In this document: one piece after another, positions 6,609 through 12,539 of the stretch
Position numbering within the stretch: position 1 is the stretch's first letter
Layout: every line of letters starts with the position of its first letter
Source of the DNA: Lactobacillus amylolyticus DSM 11664
GTDB lineage: Bacteria; Bacillota; Bacilli; Lactobacillales; Lactobacillaceae
Assembly (NCBI RefSeq): GCF_000178475.1
Contig: NZ_ADNY01000020.1
Coordinates: 1 to 14,763 of the forward strand
DNA: 14,763 nucleotides
Direction: 5' to 3'
Made by a program: the position numbers and the translations under genes
Notes under the pieces: generated by a model
What the model was told of the DNA's origin: nothing
What the model saw: only the letters and a program-made list of their open reading frames with translations
Database searches by the model: none

Positions 6609-7651
6609 CTTCACATTCTACCATGAATCAGCACATTAAAGGCAAGCATTTATCATTCGAGGAAAGAGTTATTGTTCAATTGCGTTTGAAAGATGGCTAT
6701 TCTTTGCGTGCCATCGCCCGTGAATTAAACTGTTCTCCTTCTACTATCAGCTATGAGGTTAAGCGCGGTACTGTAGAACTGTATCATGGCAAAGTCAAAA
6801 GATATAAGGCTACTCAAGGGCATGATGCATATCAAGCTCATTGTAAAAATTGTGGGCGCAAATCAGACTTTCTCAGGAAAACTCAATTCATGCGCTATGT
6901 CCACAAGCATTTCTTTAAAGACGGCTGGTCGCTTGATGTGTGCAGTAATCGTGCCACTGCTGTTGGCGCATTTAGCAGCAGAGATGTTGTCTGTACTAAG
7001 ACTCTTTACAATTATGTCGACCAAGGTCTATTAGATATACATAATTACGACTTGCCAGAGAAGCTTAAACGCAATACCAAGCTTCATCGTATTCGCAAAA
7101 ATAAGAAAAAACTTGGCAGAAGCATTGAAGAACGTCCTAAAGAGATCAATAAACGTAATGAATTCGGTCATTGGGAATGCGATTTAGTTCTCGGACATAA
7201 GAGCAAAGATGATGAGGTGCTGCTAACCTTATCTGAGCGTATGAGTCGTGAGTTTTTAATTCTTTGTATTCCTGACAAGACTTCTGTCAGTGTCATGCAG
7301 GCCTTTAAAGAACTCCAAAGGCAATACAGCGAACATTGGAATGATATTTTTAAAACCATTACCACTGATAATGGCTCAGAGTTTGCAGATCTTTCCAACC
7401 TAGAAAAAGCATCCAATACACTGGTTTACTATGCCCATCCTTACACTTCTTGTGATAAGGGAACAGTTGAAAGACACAATGGTCTTATTCGCAGATTCAT
7501 TCCTAAAGGAGAAGCAATAGCTAACTATTCTTTACAAGACATCATTAATATTGAAACCTGGTGCAATTCTTTGCCAAGAAAGATACTGGCCTATCATACA
7601 CCAGATGAAATCTTTGAGAGAGAATTAGATCTAATCTATCAAGCAGCTTAA
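6602..7651 (+). CDS. IS30-family DDE transposase
   Basis: The 349-residue transposase has an N-terminal helix-turn-helix (LSFEERVIVQLRLKDGYSLR, AIARELNCSPSTISYEVKRG, residues ~17-57), a middle region with a C-x-x-C pair (HCKNCG), and a DDE catalytic core: D194 in HWECDLVLG, D256 in TDNGSEF and E290 in GTVERHNGLIRRFIPKG. The last two are separated by exactly 33 residues, as is diagnostic for IS30. The ATG at 6602 has GAGG 6 nt upstream and was chosen over the open frame reaching 6524, which would start in the terminal repeat. The gene fills the element and is intact, so the copy may be active. Confidence 0.93.
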   Translation: MDSSHSTMNQHIKGKHLSFEERVIVQLRLKDGYSLRAIARELNCSPSTISYEVKRGTVELYHGKVKRYKATQGHDAYQAHCKNCGRKSDFLRKTQFMRYVHKHFFKDGWSLDVCSNRATAVGAFSSRDVVCTKTLYNYVDQGLLDIHNYDLPEKLKRNTKLHRIRKNKKKLGRSIEERPKEINKRNEFGHWECDLVLGHKSKDDEVLLTLSERMSREFLILCIPDKTSVSVMQAFKELQRQYSEHWNDIFKTITTDNGSEFADLSNLEKASNTLVYYAHPYTSCDKGTVERHNGLIRRFIPKGEAIANYSLQDIINIETWCNSLPRKILAYHTPDEIFERELDLIYQAA

Positions 7652-7655
7652 CTAA

Positions 7656-7669
7656 AAGTGTTCAATTTA
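7656..7669 (-). repeat. IS30 right terminal inverted repeat
   Basis: AAGTGTTCAATTTA is the exact complement of 6512-6525 and begins 4 nt after the transposase stop codon. Confidence 0.8.
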
Positions 7670-7848
7670 TTATTGCAATTTGCGATTATTATCGCATTAA
7701 AAAAAGCTGCCAACTTCTGCAATTTACTGATCATAGCATTGCAGAAATAAGCAACTTGACCTGCTATAGTTCGCCTAATCATTTTGAACGTTGCTTTCAT
7801 CAAATTATGAAGATTTCTCCGAGTCAGTATCGGAAGAATAATCGATAA
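7670..7848 (+). pseudogene. AraC-family regulator, C-terminal remnant
   Basis: Directly after IS30, the sequence encodes the second half of an AraC DNA-binding domain: ALKKAAN, then (after a one-base loss near 7706-7712) LLQFTDHSIAEISNLTCYSS, PNHFERCFHQIMKISPSQYR and KNNR, ending at the TAA at 7846-7848. The pattern with F-x-x-x-F and S-P-x-x-Y-R is the classic AraC C-terminus. Everything upstream (ligand domain and first helix) is missing on the left side of IS30, where ISL3 sequence stands instead. It is a dead gene, truncated and frameshifted. Confidence 0.75.
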
Positions 7849-7866
7849 GGATTAATGGAATTTTCC

Positions 7867-7886
7867 ATGTTATAACATGTTATAAT
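7867..7886 (+). promoter_or_regulatory. Promoter-operator of the toxin-antitoxin module
   Basis: A tandem decamer, ATGTTATAAC then ATGTTATAAT, fills 7867-7886. It creates two overlapping perfect palindromes (ATGTTATAACAT 7867-7878 and TATAACATGTTATA 7871-7884), and the TATAAT -10 (7881-7886) lies inside it. No strong -35 is evident. Binding of the AbrB-like antitoxin here would block the promoter, the usual autoregulation of such modules. Confidence 0.6.
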
Positions 7887-7920
7887 CTAATTAACATAAA
7901 TAATACGAGAGGTGATTATC

Positions 7921-8184
7921 ATGAAAGAACTTAAAGTTAGAAAAATTGGTAACTCTTTAGGAAGCATTTTCCCTAAAGATTGGGGTGTTGAAGATGGTGC
8001 TAAATTGGAATACAAGGTCGATCAGCAACATCATAAAGTAATTATTGATTTAAATTCTACTGCTGTTAAACATGATCGTGAACTAATAGAAAAAAGCTTT
8101 GCCGAATTTGATAAAAAATCATTGACGGAACAAGACATGCAAGCAAAGTTTGGAAAGTATGGATGGGATAATGTATCAAATTAA
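7921..8184 (+). CDS. AbrB/MazE-like antitoxin
   Basis: Protein of 87 residues with a SpoVT-AbrB/MazE-type swapped-hairpin DNA-binding N-terminus: MKELKVRKIGNSLGSIFPKD, then GAKLEYKVDQQ (residues ~1-45). A charged C-terminal half follows, which in this class wraps around and neutralises the toxin. An ORF start three codons earlier (GTG 7912) overlaps the ribosome binding site; the ATG at 7921 with GAGAGGTG upstream is preferred. The stop overlaps the toxin start by 14 bp, indicating translational coupling. Probably binds the palindromic promoter at 7867-7886. Pairing of an AbrB-type antitoxin with a ParE-type toxin is known but less common than MazE with MazF. Confidence 0.83.
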   Translation: MKELKVRKIGNSLGSIFPKDWGVEDGAKLEYKVDQQHHKVIIDLNSTAVKHDRELIEKSFAEFDKKSLTEQDMQAKFGKYGWDNVSN

Positions 8185-8482
8185 ATATAGTGAGAGCTTC
8201 GCTTCATCGTTATCTCAAACCATAACTTATTGGCAAATGGATTTAGGATTTTCCGATGATACAATTCAAAATTATATTTCACTGATTTCTAAAAATATTC
8301 ACTTACTCAGTGATTTTCCTTTTATCAGCCAAGATGTAAGTTCAATTTATCATTTTCCGATCCCTACCTATCGTATTACTATTGGTAAAAAATATGCTAT
8401 CTTTTATCGAGTAGATGAAAAACAAAAAATCATAATGATTGGTAGTTTCTTCAGTAATAAGCAAATGAAAATTGAGTTTTAA
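8171..8482 (+). CDS. RelE/ParE-superfamily toxin
   Basis: Protein of 103 residues with the RelE/ParE pattern: MYQIKYSESFASSLSQTITYW, two helices (residues ~10-55, FSDDTIQNYISLISKNIHLL), then YRITIGKKYAIFYRVDEKQ and IIMIGSFFSN, the C-terminal strands typical of ParE toxins. RelE members cut mRNA in the ribosome and ParE members poison gyrase; sequence here fits ParE-like proteins somewhat better, but the target is not certain. Several in-frame ATGs exist (8159, 8171); 8171 is chosen because it begins the conserved fold. It overlaps the antitoxin by 14 bp and is followed by a terminator at 8492-8526. Confidence 0.8.
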   Translation: MYQIKYSESFASSLSQTITYWQMDLGFSDDTIQNYISLISKNIHLLSDFPFISQDVSSIYHFPIPTYRITIGKKYAIFYRVDEKQKIIMIGSFFSNKQMKIEF

Positions 8483-8491
8483 TTTCATTCA

Positions 8492-8526
8492 AAAAGCTCA
8501 AGGTATACTACACACCTTGGGCTTTT
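8492..8526. terminator. Bidirectional terminator between toxin and degV
   Basis: A 13-bp stem (AAAAGCTCAAGGT 8492-8504 with ACCTTGGGCTTTT 8514-8526, one G·U) has a 9-nt loop, with A/T tracts on both sides. It serves the convergent toxin and degV genes. Confidence 0.85.
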
Positions 8527-8532
8527 ACATTA

Positions 8533-9372
8533 CTAATTTTTCTCGTAACCAATCATCAAGCCGCCATCTTCGGCATAATAAGTACAAAGCCCACCACATT
8601 CAGACAAAGAAACCTGAGCTGATGGATATACAGATAGGATAGTCTCCTTCATCTTAGCTGCCTTATCGCTAAAGCCAACATAATCGATCAATACTCTGCC
8701 GCCACAATAACCAGATTTTTCCATGATCTTAAGCATTTTTGAAAAGATCTTCTTACTACCGCGAATCTTGCCGAGCATCTCAAACTTACCAGCATCGCTA
8801 GCTGTACCAACAATATTCAACTTAAGTGCATGTGCGATCCGCGCCATTGCAGGATTGATCCGACCATTATTGGCTATATTATCCAGGTTCTCCAATACAA
8901 AAAGCAAATCCGTCTGACGAATGCGATACTTCATCGTTTCAACAACTTGGTCAAAATGCAATCCATCATTGATCATCGTCGCAATATCTTCCGCAAGCAA
9001 CCGAATCTGTGGTCCTGCTGACAAGGTATCGAATACATGAATCTTCACATTAGTATGTTTTTCAGTAAAGATCTTGGCTGCTTGCACTGCAGAATTATAT
9101 GTTCCTGACAATGCACTAGTAATCGTTAATACAAAAATTTCATCTGCGCCAGCAAAAGCATCTAACCAGTCGTGAACACTGGGACAAGCAGTCGACGTCC
9201 GTTCATTAGTCTGCTTCAATGCAGTGACAAACTCTGGAATATTAAGCTTGCCATCGTCGATCCAAGAAGATGAACCTGCTCTAATTGTTAATGGAACGGA
9301 TTGATGTGCTACGCCTTCGATCGAAGACACAAAGGCATCAGCACCGGAATCTGTAATTATCTTTATCGTCAT
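8533..9372 (-). CDS. DegV-family fatty-acid-binding protein
   Basis: Protein of 279 residues of the DegV family, cytoplasmic proteins that bind a fatty acid between two α/β domains and can act as FakB partners of fatty acid kinase. Hallmarks: N-terminal IKIITDSGADA (residues ~3-13), RTSTACPSVHDW (~58-69), the LTITSALSGTYNSA motif (~82-95) whose serines contact the carboxylate, and VFDTLSAGPQIRLL. The C-terminal domain includes NNGRINPAMA and a small glycine-rich end, GGLCTYYAEDGGLMIGY. Length is normal. The ATG at 9372 has GTGAGGT upstream and a strong promoter (9398-9426). It is divergent from the DUF1836 gene. Confidence 0.92.
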   Translation of the reverse strand: MTIKIITDSGADAFVSSIEGVAHQSVPLTIRAGSSSWIDDGKLNIPEFVTALKQTNERTSTACPSVHDWLDAFAGADEIFVLTITSALSGTYNSAVQAAKIFTEKHTNVKIHVFDTLSAGPQIRLLAEDIATMINDGLHFDQVVETMKYRIRQTDLLFVLENLDNIANNGRINPAMARIAHALKLNIVGTASDAGKFEMLGKIRGSKKIFSKMLKIMEKSGYCGGRVLIDYVGFSDKAAKMKETILSVYPSAQVSLSECGGLCTYYAEDGGLMIGYEKN

Positions 9373-9397
9373 TTTCGTTACCTCACTTATGGCTTTG

Positions 9398-9426
9398 ATA
9401 ATATACGTTTTTAAATATTATGTCAA
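9398..9426 (-). promoter_or_regulatory. degV promoter
   Basis: Minus strand TTGACA (9426-9421), a 17-bp spacer and TATTAT (9403-9398), ending 26 bp before the degV start codon. The -35 is a perfect consensus. Confidence 0.8.
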
Positions 9427-9458
9427 CGGTTTTTAAAAAATTTATAGTAAGATATTAA

Positions 9459-9487
9459 TTGACAGAACTCTCAAAATAGAAAATAAT
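9459..9487 (+). promoter_or_regulatory. Promoter of the DUF1836 gene
   Basis: TTGACA (9459-9464), a 17-bp spacer and AATAAT (9482-9487), 27 bp before the start codon at 9515. Confidence 0.7.
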
Positions 9488-9514
9488 TAATTTAACTAAA
9501 ATGAGGGGAAAAAT

Positions 9515-10000
9515 ATGAAAAAGGAAGTAGCAGTAGAACAATTAAAATTTCCTTCATACCAAGAAATTCCCGCGATGGGATTATATTTAAAGCAAGTAGT
9601 GAACTACATTAATCAATGTTTAATGCCCTTAGGAAATATCAAGATTACGAGTTCAATGGTCAGCAATTATGTTAAACATGATCTAATTGCATCCCCTGAA
9701 GGCCGCCTATACAGCCGTGAGCAAATCGCCACCCTACTTTTTATCACCATTGCCAAAAACGTGATGGATCAAGAAGACCTGCGCAAGGCGATTGCTATCC
9801 AGCAAAAGACCTATTCAACCGAAGTAGCTTATAATTACTTTGCTGCTGAATTGCAGAATGTCTTATTATATGTTTTCAACCAAAAGAAAGAACTGCAAAA
9901 GATCGGTCACAATAATACCAGTCAAAAACAAATGCTGCGCAACGTCATCATGGCCTTCGCTTATCGGGAATACTTGTATCAATTTTTCAGAGAAATTTAA
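9515..10000 (+). CDS. DUF1836-family protein
   Basis: Protein of 161 residues matching DUF1836, a Firmicute family of unknown function. Typical features: PSYQEIPAMGLYLKQVVNYI (residues ~13-32), a helix-turn-helix-like segment ITSSMVSNYVKHDLI with the following YSREQIATLLFI (~44-78), and an all-helical C-terminal half ending YREYLYQFFREI. The MerR-like arrangement of helices hints at DNA binding, but no target is known. GAGGGG precedes the ATG, it has its own promoter, and a terminator follows immediately. It sits divergent to degV, 142 bp apart. Confidence 0.85.
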   Translation: MKKEVAVEQLKFPSYQEIPAMGLYLKQVVNYINQCLMPLGNIKITSSMVSNYVKHDLIASPEGRLYSREQIATLLFITIAKNVMDQEDLRKAIAIQQKTYSTEVAYNYFAAELQNVLLYVFNQKKELQKIGHNNTSQKQMLRNVIMAFAYREYLYQFFREI

Positions 10001-10026
10001 AAGACTCAACTTATGTTGGGCCTTTT
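9999..10026 (+). terminator. Terminator of the DUF1836 gene
   Basis: AAAAGACTCAAC (9999-10010) pairs with GTTGGGCCTTTT (10015-10026) with one G·U and one mismatch around a TTAT loop. It overlaps the stop codon. From 10027 to about 10120 I see nothing but AT-rich spacer. Confidence 0.7.
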
Positions 10027-10124
10027 ACTTTATGCCTTCTATATTAATCAAAATTACCATAATTTAGCTTAATGTATTGATCAATTTTTCAAAGATTTTA
10101 ATTATTAAACAAAGCAAAATAAAA

Positions 10125-10146
10125 AAGTTCAGCTTTCACTGAACTT
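10125..10146 (-). terminator. Terminator for the leftward small ORF/MFS remnant
   Basis: A perfect 8-bp stem AAGTTCAG (10125-10132)/CTGAACTT (10139-10146) has a 6-nt loop; on the minus strand it is followed by six T. It lies 5 bp beyond the stop of the small frameshifted ORF at 10152. Confidence 0.75.
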
Positions 10147-10151
10147 ACAAA

Positions 10152-10287
10152 TCATAAACTATCTATCCACTGATCTAGATCTTTTAAACTACCAATTTTA
10201 GTAATGGCATGAATTTCTACTTTTTTTGCCTTGTAATGCTTCCGCAGTATCTAAAAATTTTAAATTTTTGTCATTATTTAAATTCAT
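10152..10287 (-). pseudogene. Small unknown ORF, frameshifted in an A-run
   Basis: An ATG at 10287, with a good AAGGGGAAG ribosome binding site, begins MNLNNDKNLKFLDTAEALQG. After the A7 run (T7 on the plus strand, 10221-10227) the frame stops at once; removing one A joins it to KKVEIHAITKIGSLKDLDQW and IDSL, ending at the TGA at 10152. The restored product has 44 residues and no family I recognise. A terminator follows directly. It could be an intact small gene with one sequencing error, or a leftover of a larger gene whose rest was deleted with the adjoining MFS 3' end. Confidence 0.5.
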
Positions 10288-10307
10288 AGACTTCCCCTTT
10301 TAACTAT

Positions 10308-10834
10308 TCAATTATTTACTTTGCTTCGGTACAAATACCAGCGCCAATTAAGCGCATCAGTCACGATACCACCGAACACCGGACCAAAGGCTACGGCACA
10401 AGCGGTAATTATCGTCACGATTCCCATCATGAAGCCCAGCTTTTCTTTTGGCACCTCAGCCAAGATAATGTTATACATCAGCGGCAAGCCTATACCGGTA
10501 CCAATTCCTTGCAAGGCTCGACCTACTAACAAGAGATCAAACCATGGAGTAACGATATCAATCAGTAAGCCCAATATAAATAATGAAACTCCTAGAATAA
10601 ATGTTTTTTGATAGGAATTCTCAACCTAATCTGTGAACTAATTGGCACAATCGTTGCAATCACTAGCAACACCAGGGTATTAACCCATTGAACTTGATCG
10701 GTAGTAATCGCAAAGTCTCTAGTCAAGATTGGAAAAGTAACTGTCGTTGCCGTTTCATCAAGGATTCCCAAAAATGAGAGCATCCCCGCCGATAAAATCG
10801 CCATCACCAAACGTGGTGTAACTTTTTTAGTCAT
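10308..10834 (-). pseudogene. DHA2-type MFS drug exporter, truncated and frameshifted
   Basis: The N-terminal part of a 14-helix multidrug exporter of the EmrB/QacA group: MTKKVTPRLVMAILSAGMLS, FLGILDETATTVTFPIL (first helix with the D-E-T motif), then VQWVNTLVLLVIATIVPIS. One A is missing in the run at 10604-10609; restoring it joins IPIKK to TFILGVSLFILGLLIDIV and the conserved LLVGRALQGIGTGIGLPLMY and AFGPVFGGIVTDALNWRW. After NWRW the family sequence ends and unrelated codons run to the TGA at 10308. About 300 C-terminal residues are lost. The start overlaps the end of the GyrI-like gene by 8 bp, so the two were an operon. Not functional. Confidence 0.82.
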
Positions 10835-11474
10835 TTTTCATCTTCTTTTCTTTAACTGGCAAGCAAATAATCGTTTTTAAATTTTCTAACTTTGTGCGTT
10901 GAGGATTTGATAAATAGATCTCATGATGACGATGCTGATCTGAAAAGTCTAATTCCAAATCATTTTTAGCAATGAATTGGTGCATCTTAGCGATAGTAGC
11001 AGGCTCATCATCATAACTACCATGATGCATAATTTGTACGCATTTTCCTTCTGTCAAAGTAATTAACTTGACTGATGAAAAATCCAAGCCTTTTTTAATT
11101 GCAGATTCTTTTTTAGCCCAAGCCAAAACTTCATCTGTCACAAACTCAGACATTCGAATGCAGGAAATAAAATTGAATCTTTCTTTATGAGCATAATCAA
11201 TGCCTTCAACGCTATCCTGCCACCAAAATCCTTCAAGCGGTGGAACCACGAAGTCAAAATAATCTTTAATCTGATGTGAGCCCTTTTTACTCATTTTAAT
11301 TGTATAGGCTAAACTATACAACAATTGTAGATCCTGCTTCTATTCTCCGCCCTCTTGATTTGGATCGCCCTGACCTTGAACAGCAAGATATTGCATCTGC
11401 GGAATATCAATTAATTCAGGCTTTTTGCCTGGACGATAAAACTGCTTTTCTTCTTTTTTAAAATCGTATGCCAT
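10827..11474 (-). pseudogene. GyrI-like small-molecule-binding protein with one in-frame stop
   Basis: GyrI-like (SOUL/AraC-effector type) proteins bind hydrophobic drugs and often sit beside efflux pumps. The full gene starts at the ATG at 11474 (AGGCAGG just upstream), MAYDFKKEEKQFYRPGKKPE, LIDIPQMQYLAVQGQGDPNQ, and continues in the same frame to 10827, 215 residues, the normal length. Codon 45 is TAG (11342-11340), so translation would stop after EGGE; the reading frame resumes with LYSLAYTIKMSKKG, PLEGFWW and the C-terminal half-domain. A restart at an internal ATG (11324) would lack ~50 residues forming the first strands. A single substitution would restore it, so it is either a recent nonsense mutant or a sequencing error. 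Confidence 0.8.
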
Positions 11475-11483
11475 GTCCTGCCT

Positions 11484-11687
11484 CTATAATTGATGAAACT
11501 TAACTGTCTTGTTCTTGAGTGAAATCTTTTTTACCTCAAAACCATAGTCAGGCAGCTCTTTCTTATAGCGCAAAAATGAATGGTCAATTGGCAGTCCTGA
11601 TGCTTTTTCAATCTCATCAAATGAGAGCTCAAAGTCGCCAGTTTTGTTATCTTTAATGTACTGCCATAATTGATCGTATTTGCTCAT
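11484..11687 (-). CDS. Small DUF7662-like protein
   Basis: Protein of 67 residues: MSKYDQLWQYIKDNKTGDFE, LSFDEIEKASGLPIDHSFLR, YKKELPDYGFEVKKISLKNK and TVKFHQL. The order (Y-D-x-L start, F-x-E-I-E, G-x-P-I, a basic helix, a G-[FY]-x-V strand and a final V-x-F strand) resembles DUF7662, small proteins of unknown function in phage-, defence- and drug-response-associated loci; the match is from memory and moderate. The open frame reaches 11768, but the ATG at 11687 fits the family best and lies ~37 nt downstream of a promoter at 11731-11759. The stop is 10 bp before the GyrI-like gene, so it is first in that operon. Confidence 0.68.
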   Translation of the reverse strand: MSKYDQLWQYIKDNKTGDFELSFDEIEKASGLPIDHSFLRYKKELPDYGFEVKKISLKNKTVKFHQL

Positions 11688-11730
11688 ATCTATATCTTCA
11701 CTTTCCAATACTTTCATTAAGATACATCTA

Positions 11731-11759
11731 ATTCTATACTTCTTTGATGGTCGGCTCAA
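11731..11759 (-). promoter_or_regulatory. Promoter of the DUF7662-like/GyrI/MFS operon
   Basis: Minus strand TTGAGC (11759-11754), a 17-bp spacer and TAGAAT (11736-11731). Its position implies that the start codon of the first gene is the ATG at 11687 rather than one further upstream. Confidence 0.6.
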
Positions 11760-11778
11760 TTTATACAAATTTATGCAT

Positions 11779-11822
11779 GAAAAAATCCTATTCAGAAATT
11801 ACAGTAACTCATGAATAGGATT
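11779..11822 (-). terminator. Terminator of the SodC/CHRD-like gene
   Basis: A perfect 11-bp stem, AATCCTATTCA (11784-11794) and TGAATAGGATT (11812-11822), has a 17-nt loop and is followed by a T-run on the minus strand. It lies 8 bp beyond the stop at 11830. Confidence 0.8.
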
Positions 11823-11829
11823 ATATTTA

Positions 11830-12384
11830 TTAAACTTCTTCAATCTTACCTGCAGCAATTGGCAAAGTAGTGTGTGCGTCATAGCTCATTACGCAGCCAC
11901 CAACGGTGTCAGGTAATTCAAGATCTTTTGGTACACCGTGTACGTAAACTACACGCTTATCTAGTTGAAGATCTTCGCTGCCAAAAGCATCCTTGAACTT
12001 AGCTTGCAACTTTTTCAACGGAACATCGATTTCATATTCGTAATGACCTTTTTCGTCTGCGACAGGATAACCATCGTGAGGGATGTTCATATCTTGTGGT
12101 GCATCATCTAATGGCACCATAGTTGTACCTGATACTTCTTCAGTTTCTGGCAAATCAATAAAGCCATCATGATTCTTATCTTGCGCCATAGTTGGAACAT
12201 TGGCTTCCTTACCATCAGGAAAGCCATGGAAGTGTTCCCAGTGTTCAATATTCTTAGGAGTATCAAACATTTCTACTTTAACATGAAGCTTATCTCCATC
12301 TTCAGTAAATTCAGCTGTGCCGTGAGCTTCGCAGCCAATCTTATCTGCATTTAATGGGGTAATGTGTGCAATATATTTTTTCAT
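11830..12384 (-). CDS. SodC/CHRD-like β-sandwich protein with an EF-hand-type loop
   Basis: Protein of 184 residues without a signal peptide or membrane segment, so cytoplasmic. N-terminal strands MKKYIAHITPLNAD and CEAHGTAEF lead to WEHFHGFPDG (49-58), with an H-x-H pair (H51, H53). DKNHDGFIDLPE (69-80) is a textbook 12-residue EF-hand calcium loop (D1, N3, D5, G6, I8, D9, E12). The end, VYVHGVPKD (146-154) then GGCVMSYDAHTTLPIAAGKI, recalls the C-terminal strands of Cu/Zn superoxide dismutase and CHRD domains (H-G, L-P, A-x-G). The full set of SodC metal ligands is not evident, so enzymatic activity is not claimed. AAAGGA precedes the ATG. It is divergent from the Crp/Fnr gene, with an operator-like palindrome 22 bp upstream. 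Confidence 0.72.
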   Translation of the reverse strand: MKKYIAHITPLNADKIGCEAHGTAEFTEDGDKLHVKVEMFDTPKNIEHWEHFHGFPDGKEANVPTMAQDKNHDGFIDLPETEEVSGTTMVPLDDAPQDMNIPHDGYPVADEKGHYEYEIDVPLKKLQAKFKDAFGSEDLQLDKRVVYVHGVPKDLELPDTVGGCVMSYDAHTTLPIAAGKIEEV

Positions 12385-12405
12385 CTTGATGAATCCTTTC
12401 TATAC

Positions 12406-12429
12406 TATGATGTTTTCAAAATCATCATA
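12406..12429. promoter_or_regulatory. 24-bp palindrome upstream of the SodC/CHRD-like gene
   Basis: TATGATG (12406-12412) and CATCATA (12423-12429) are perfect complements 10 bp apart, 22 bp ahead of the ATG at 12384. Its geometry is that of a homodimer operator. It differs from the FNR-type site at 12503, so a second regulator may be involved. Confidence 0.4.
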
Positions 12430-12502
12430 CAACCTTTGAGTTACAATTCGTTGTCTTAACGTTTGTCGCAATTAATTATAATAAGAAGTTATTATGATAA
12501 AA

Positions 12503-12516
12503 TTGATTTAAATCAA
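12503..12516. promoter_or_regulatory. Perfect FNR-type site upstream of the Crp/Fnr gene
   Basis: TTGATTTAAATCAA is a perfect palindrome and an exact match to the FNR consensus TTGAT-N4-ATCAA. It lies 14 to 23 bp before the possible starts at 12531/12540, on the promoter side of a TATAAT (12477-12482) and TATGAT (12493-12498). In that place binding would repress the regulator's own gene. Confidence 0.65.
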
Positions 12517-12539
12517 GAAAATTAGGAAAGATGGTTTTT

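Larger units (their letters stand above)
6512..7669 (+). mobile_element. Complete IS30-family insertion sequence
   Basis: The element of about 1.16 kb is bounded by inverted repeats TAAATTGAACACTT (6512-6525) and its complement (7656-7669), with a single transposase gene. Depending on where the true ends are drawn, the flanks share at most a 2-bp TA duplication, so no convincing target-site duplication is visible. The left flank is an ISL3 remnant and the right flank an AraC gene remnant, two unrelated sequences, which suggests a deletion next to the IS after insertion. Confidence 0.85.

Noticed and set aside
7168..7416. Open frame of 82 codons on the minus strand, and another at 6786-7034 on the plus strand
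   Set aside because: Both are shadows of the intact IS30 transposase, which has a complete catalytic triad in the other frame.
10321..10611. Open frame of 96 codons on the plus strand
   Set aside because: It is antisense to conserved MFS motifs on the minus strand and has no ribosome binding site.
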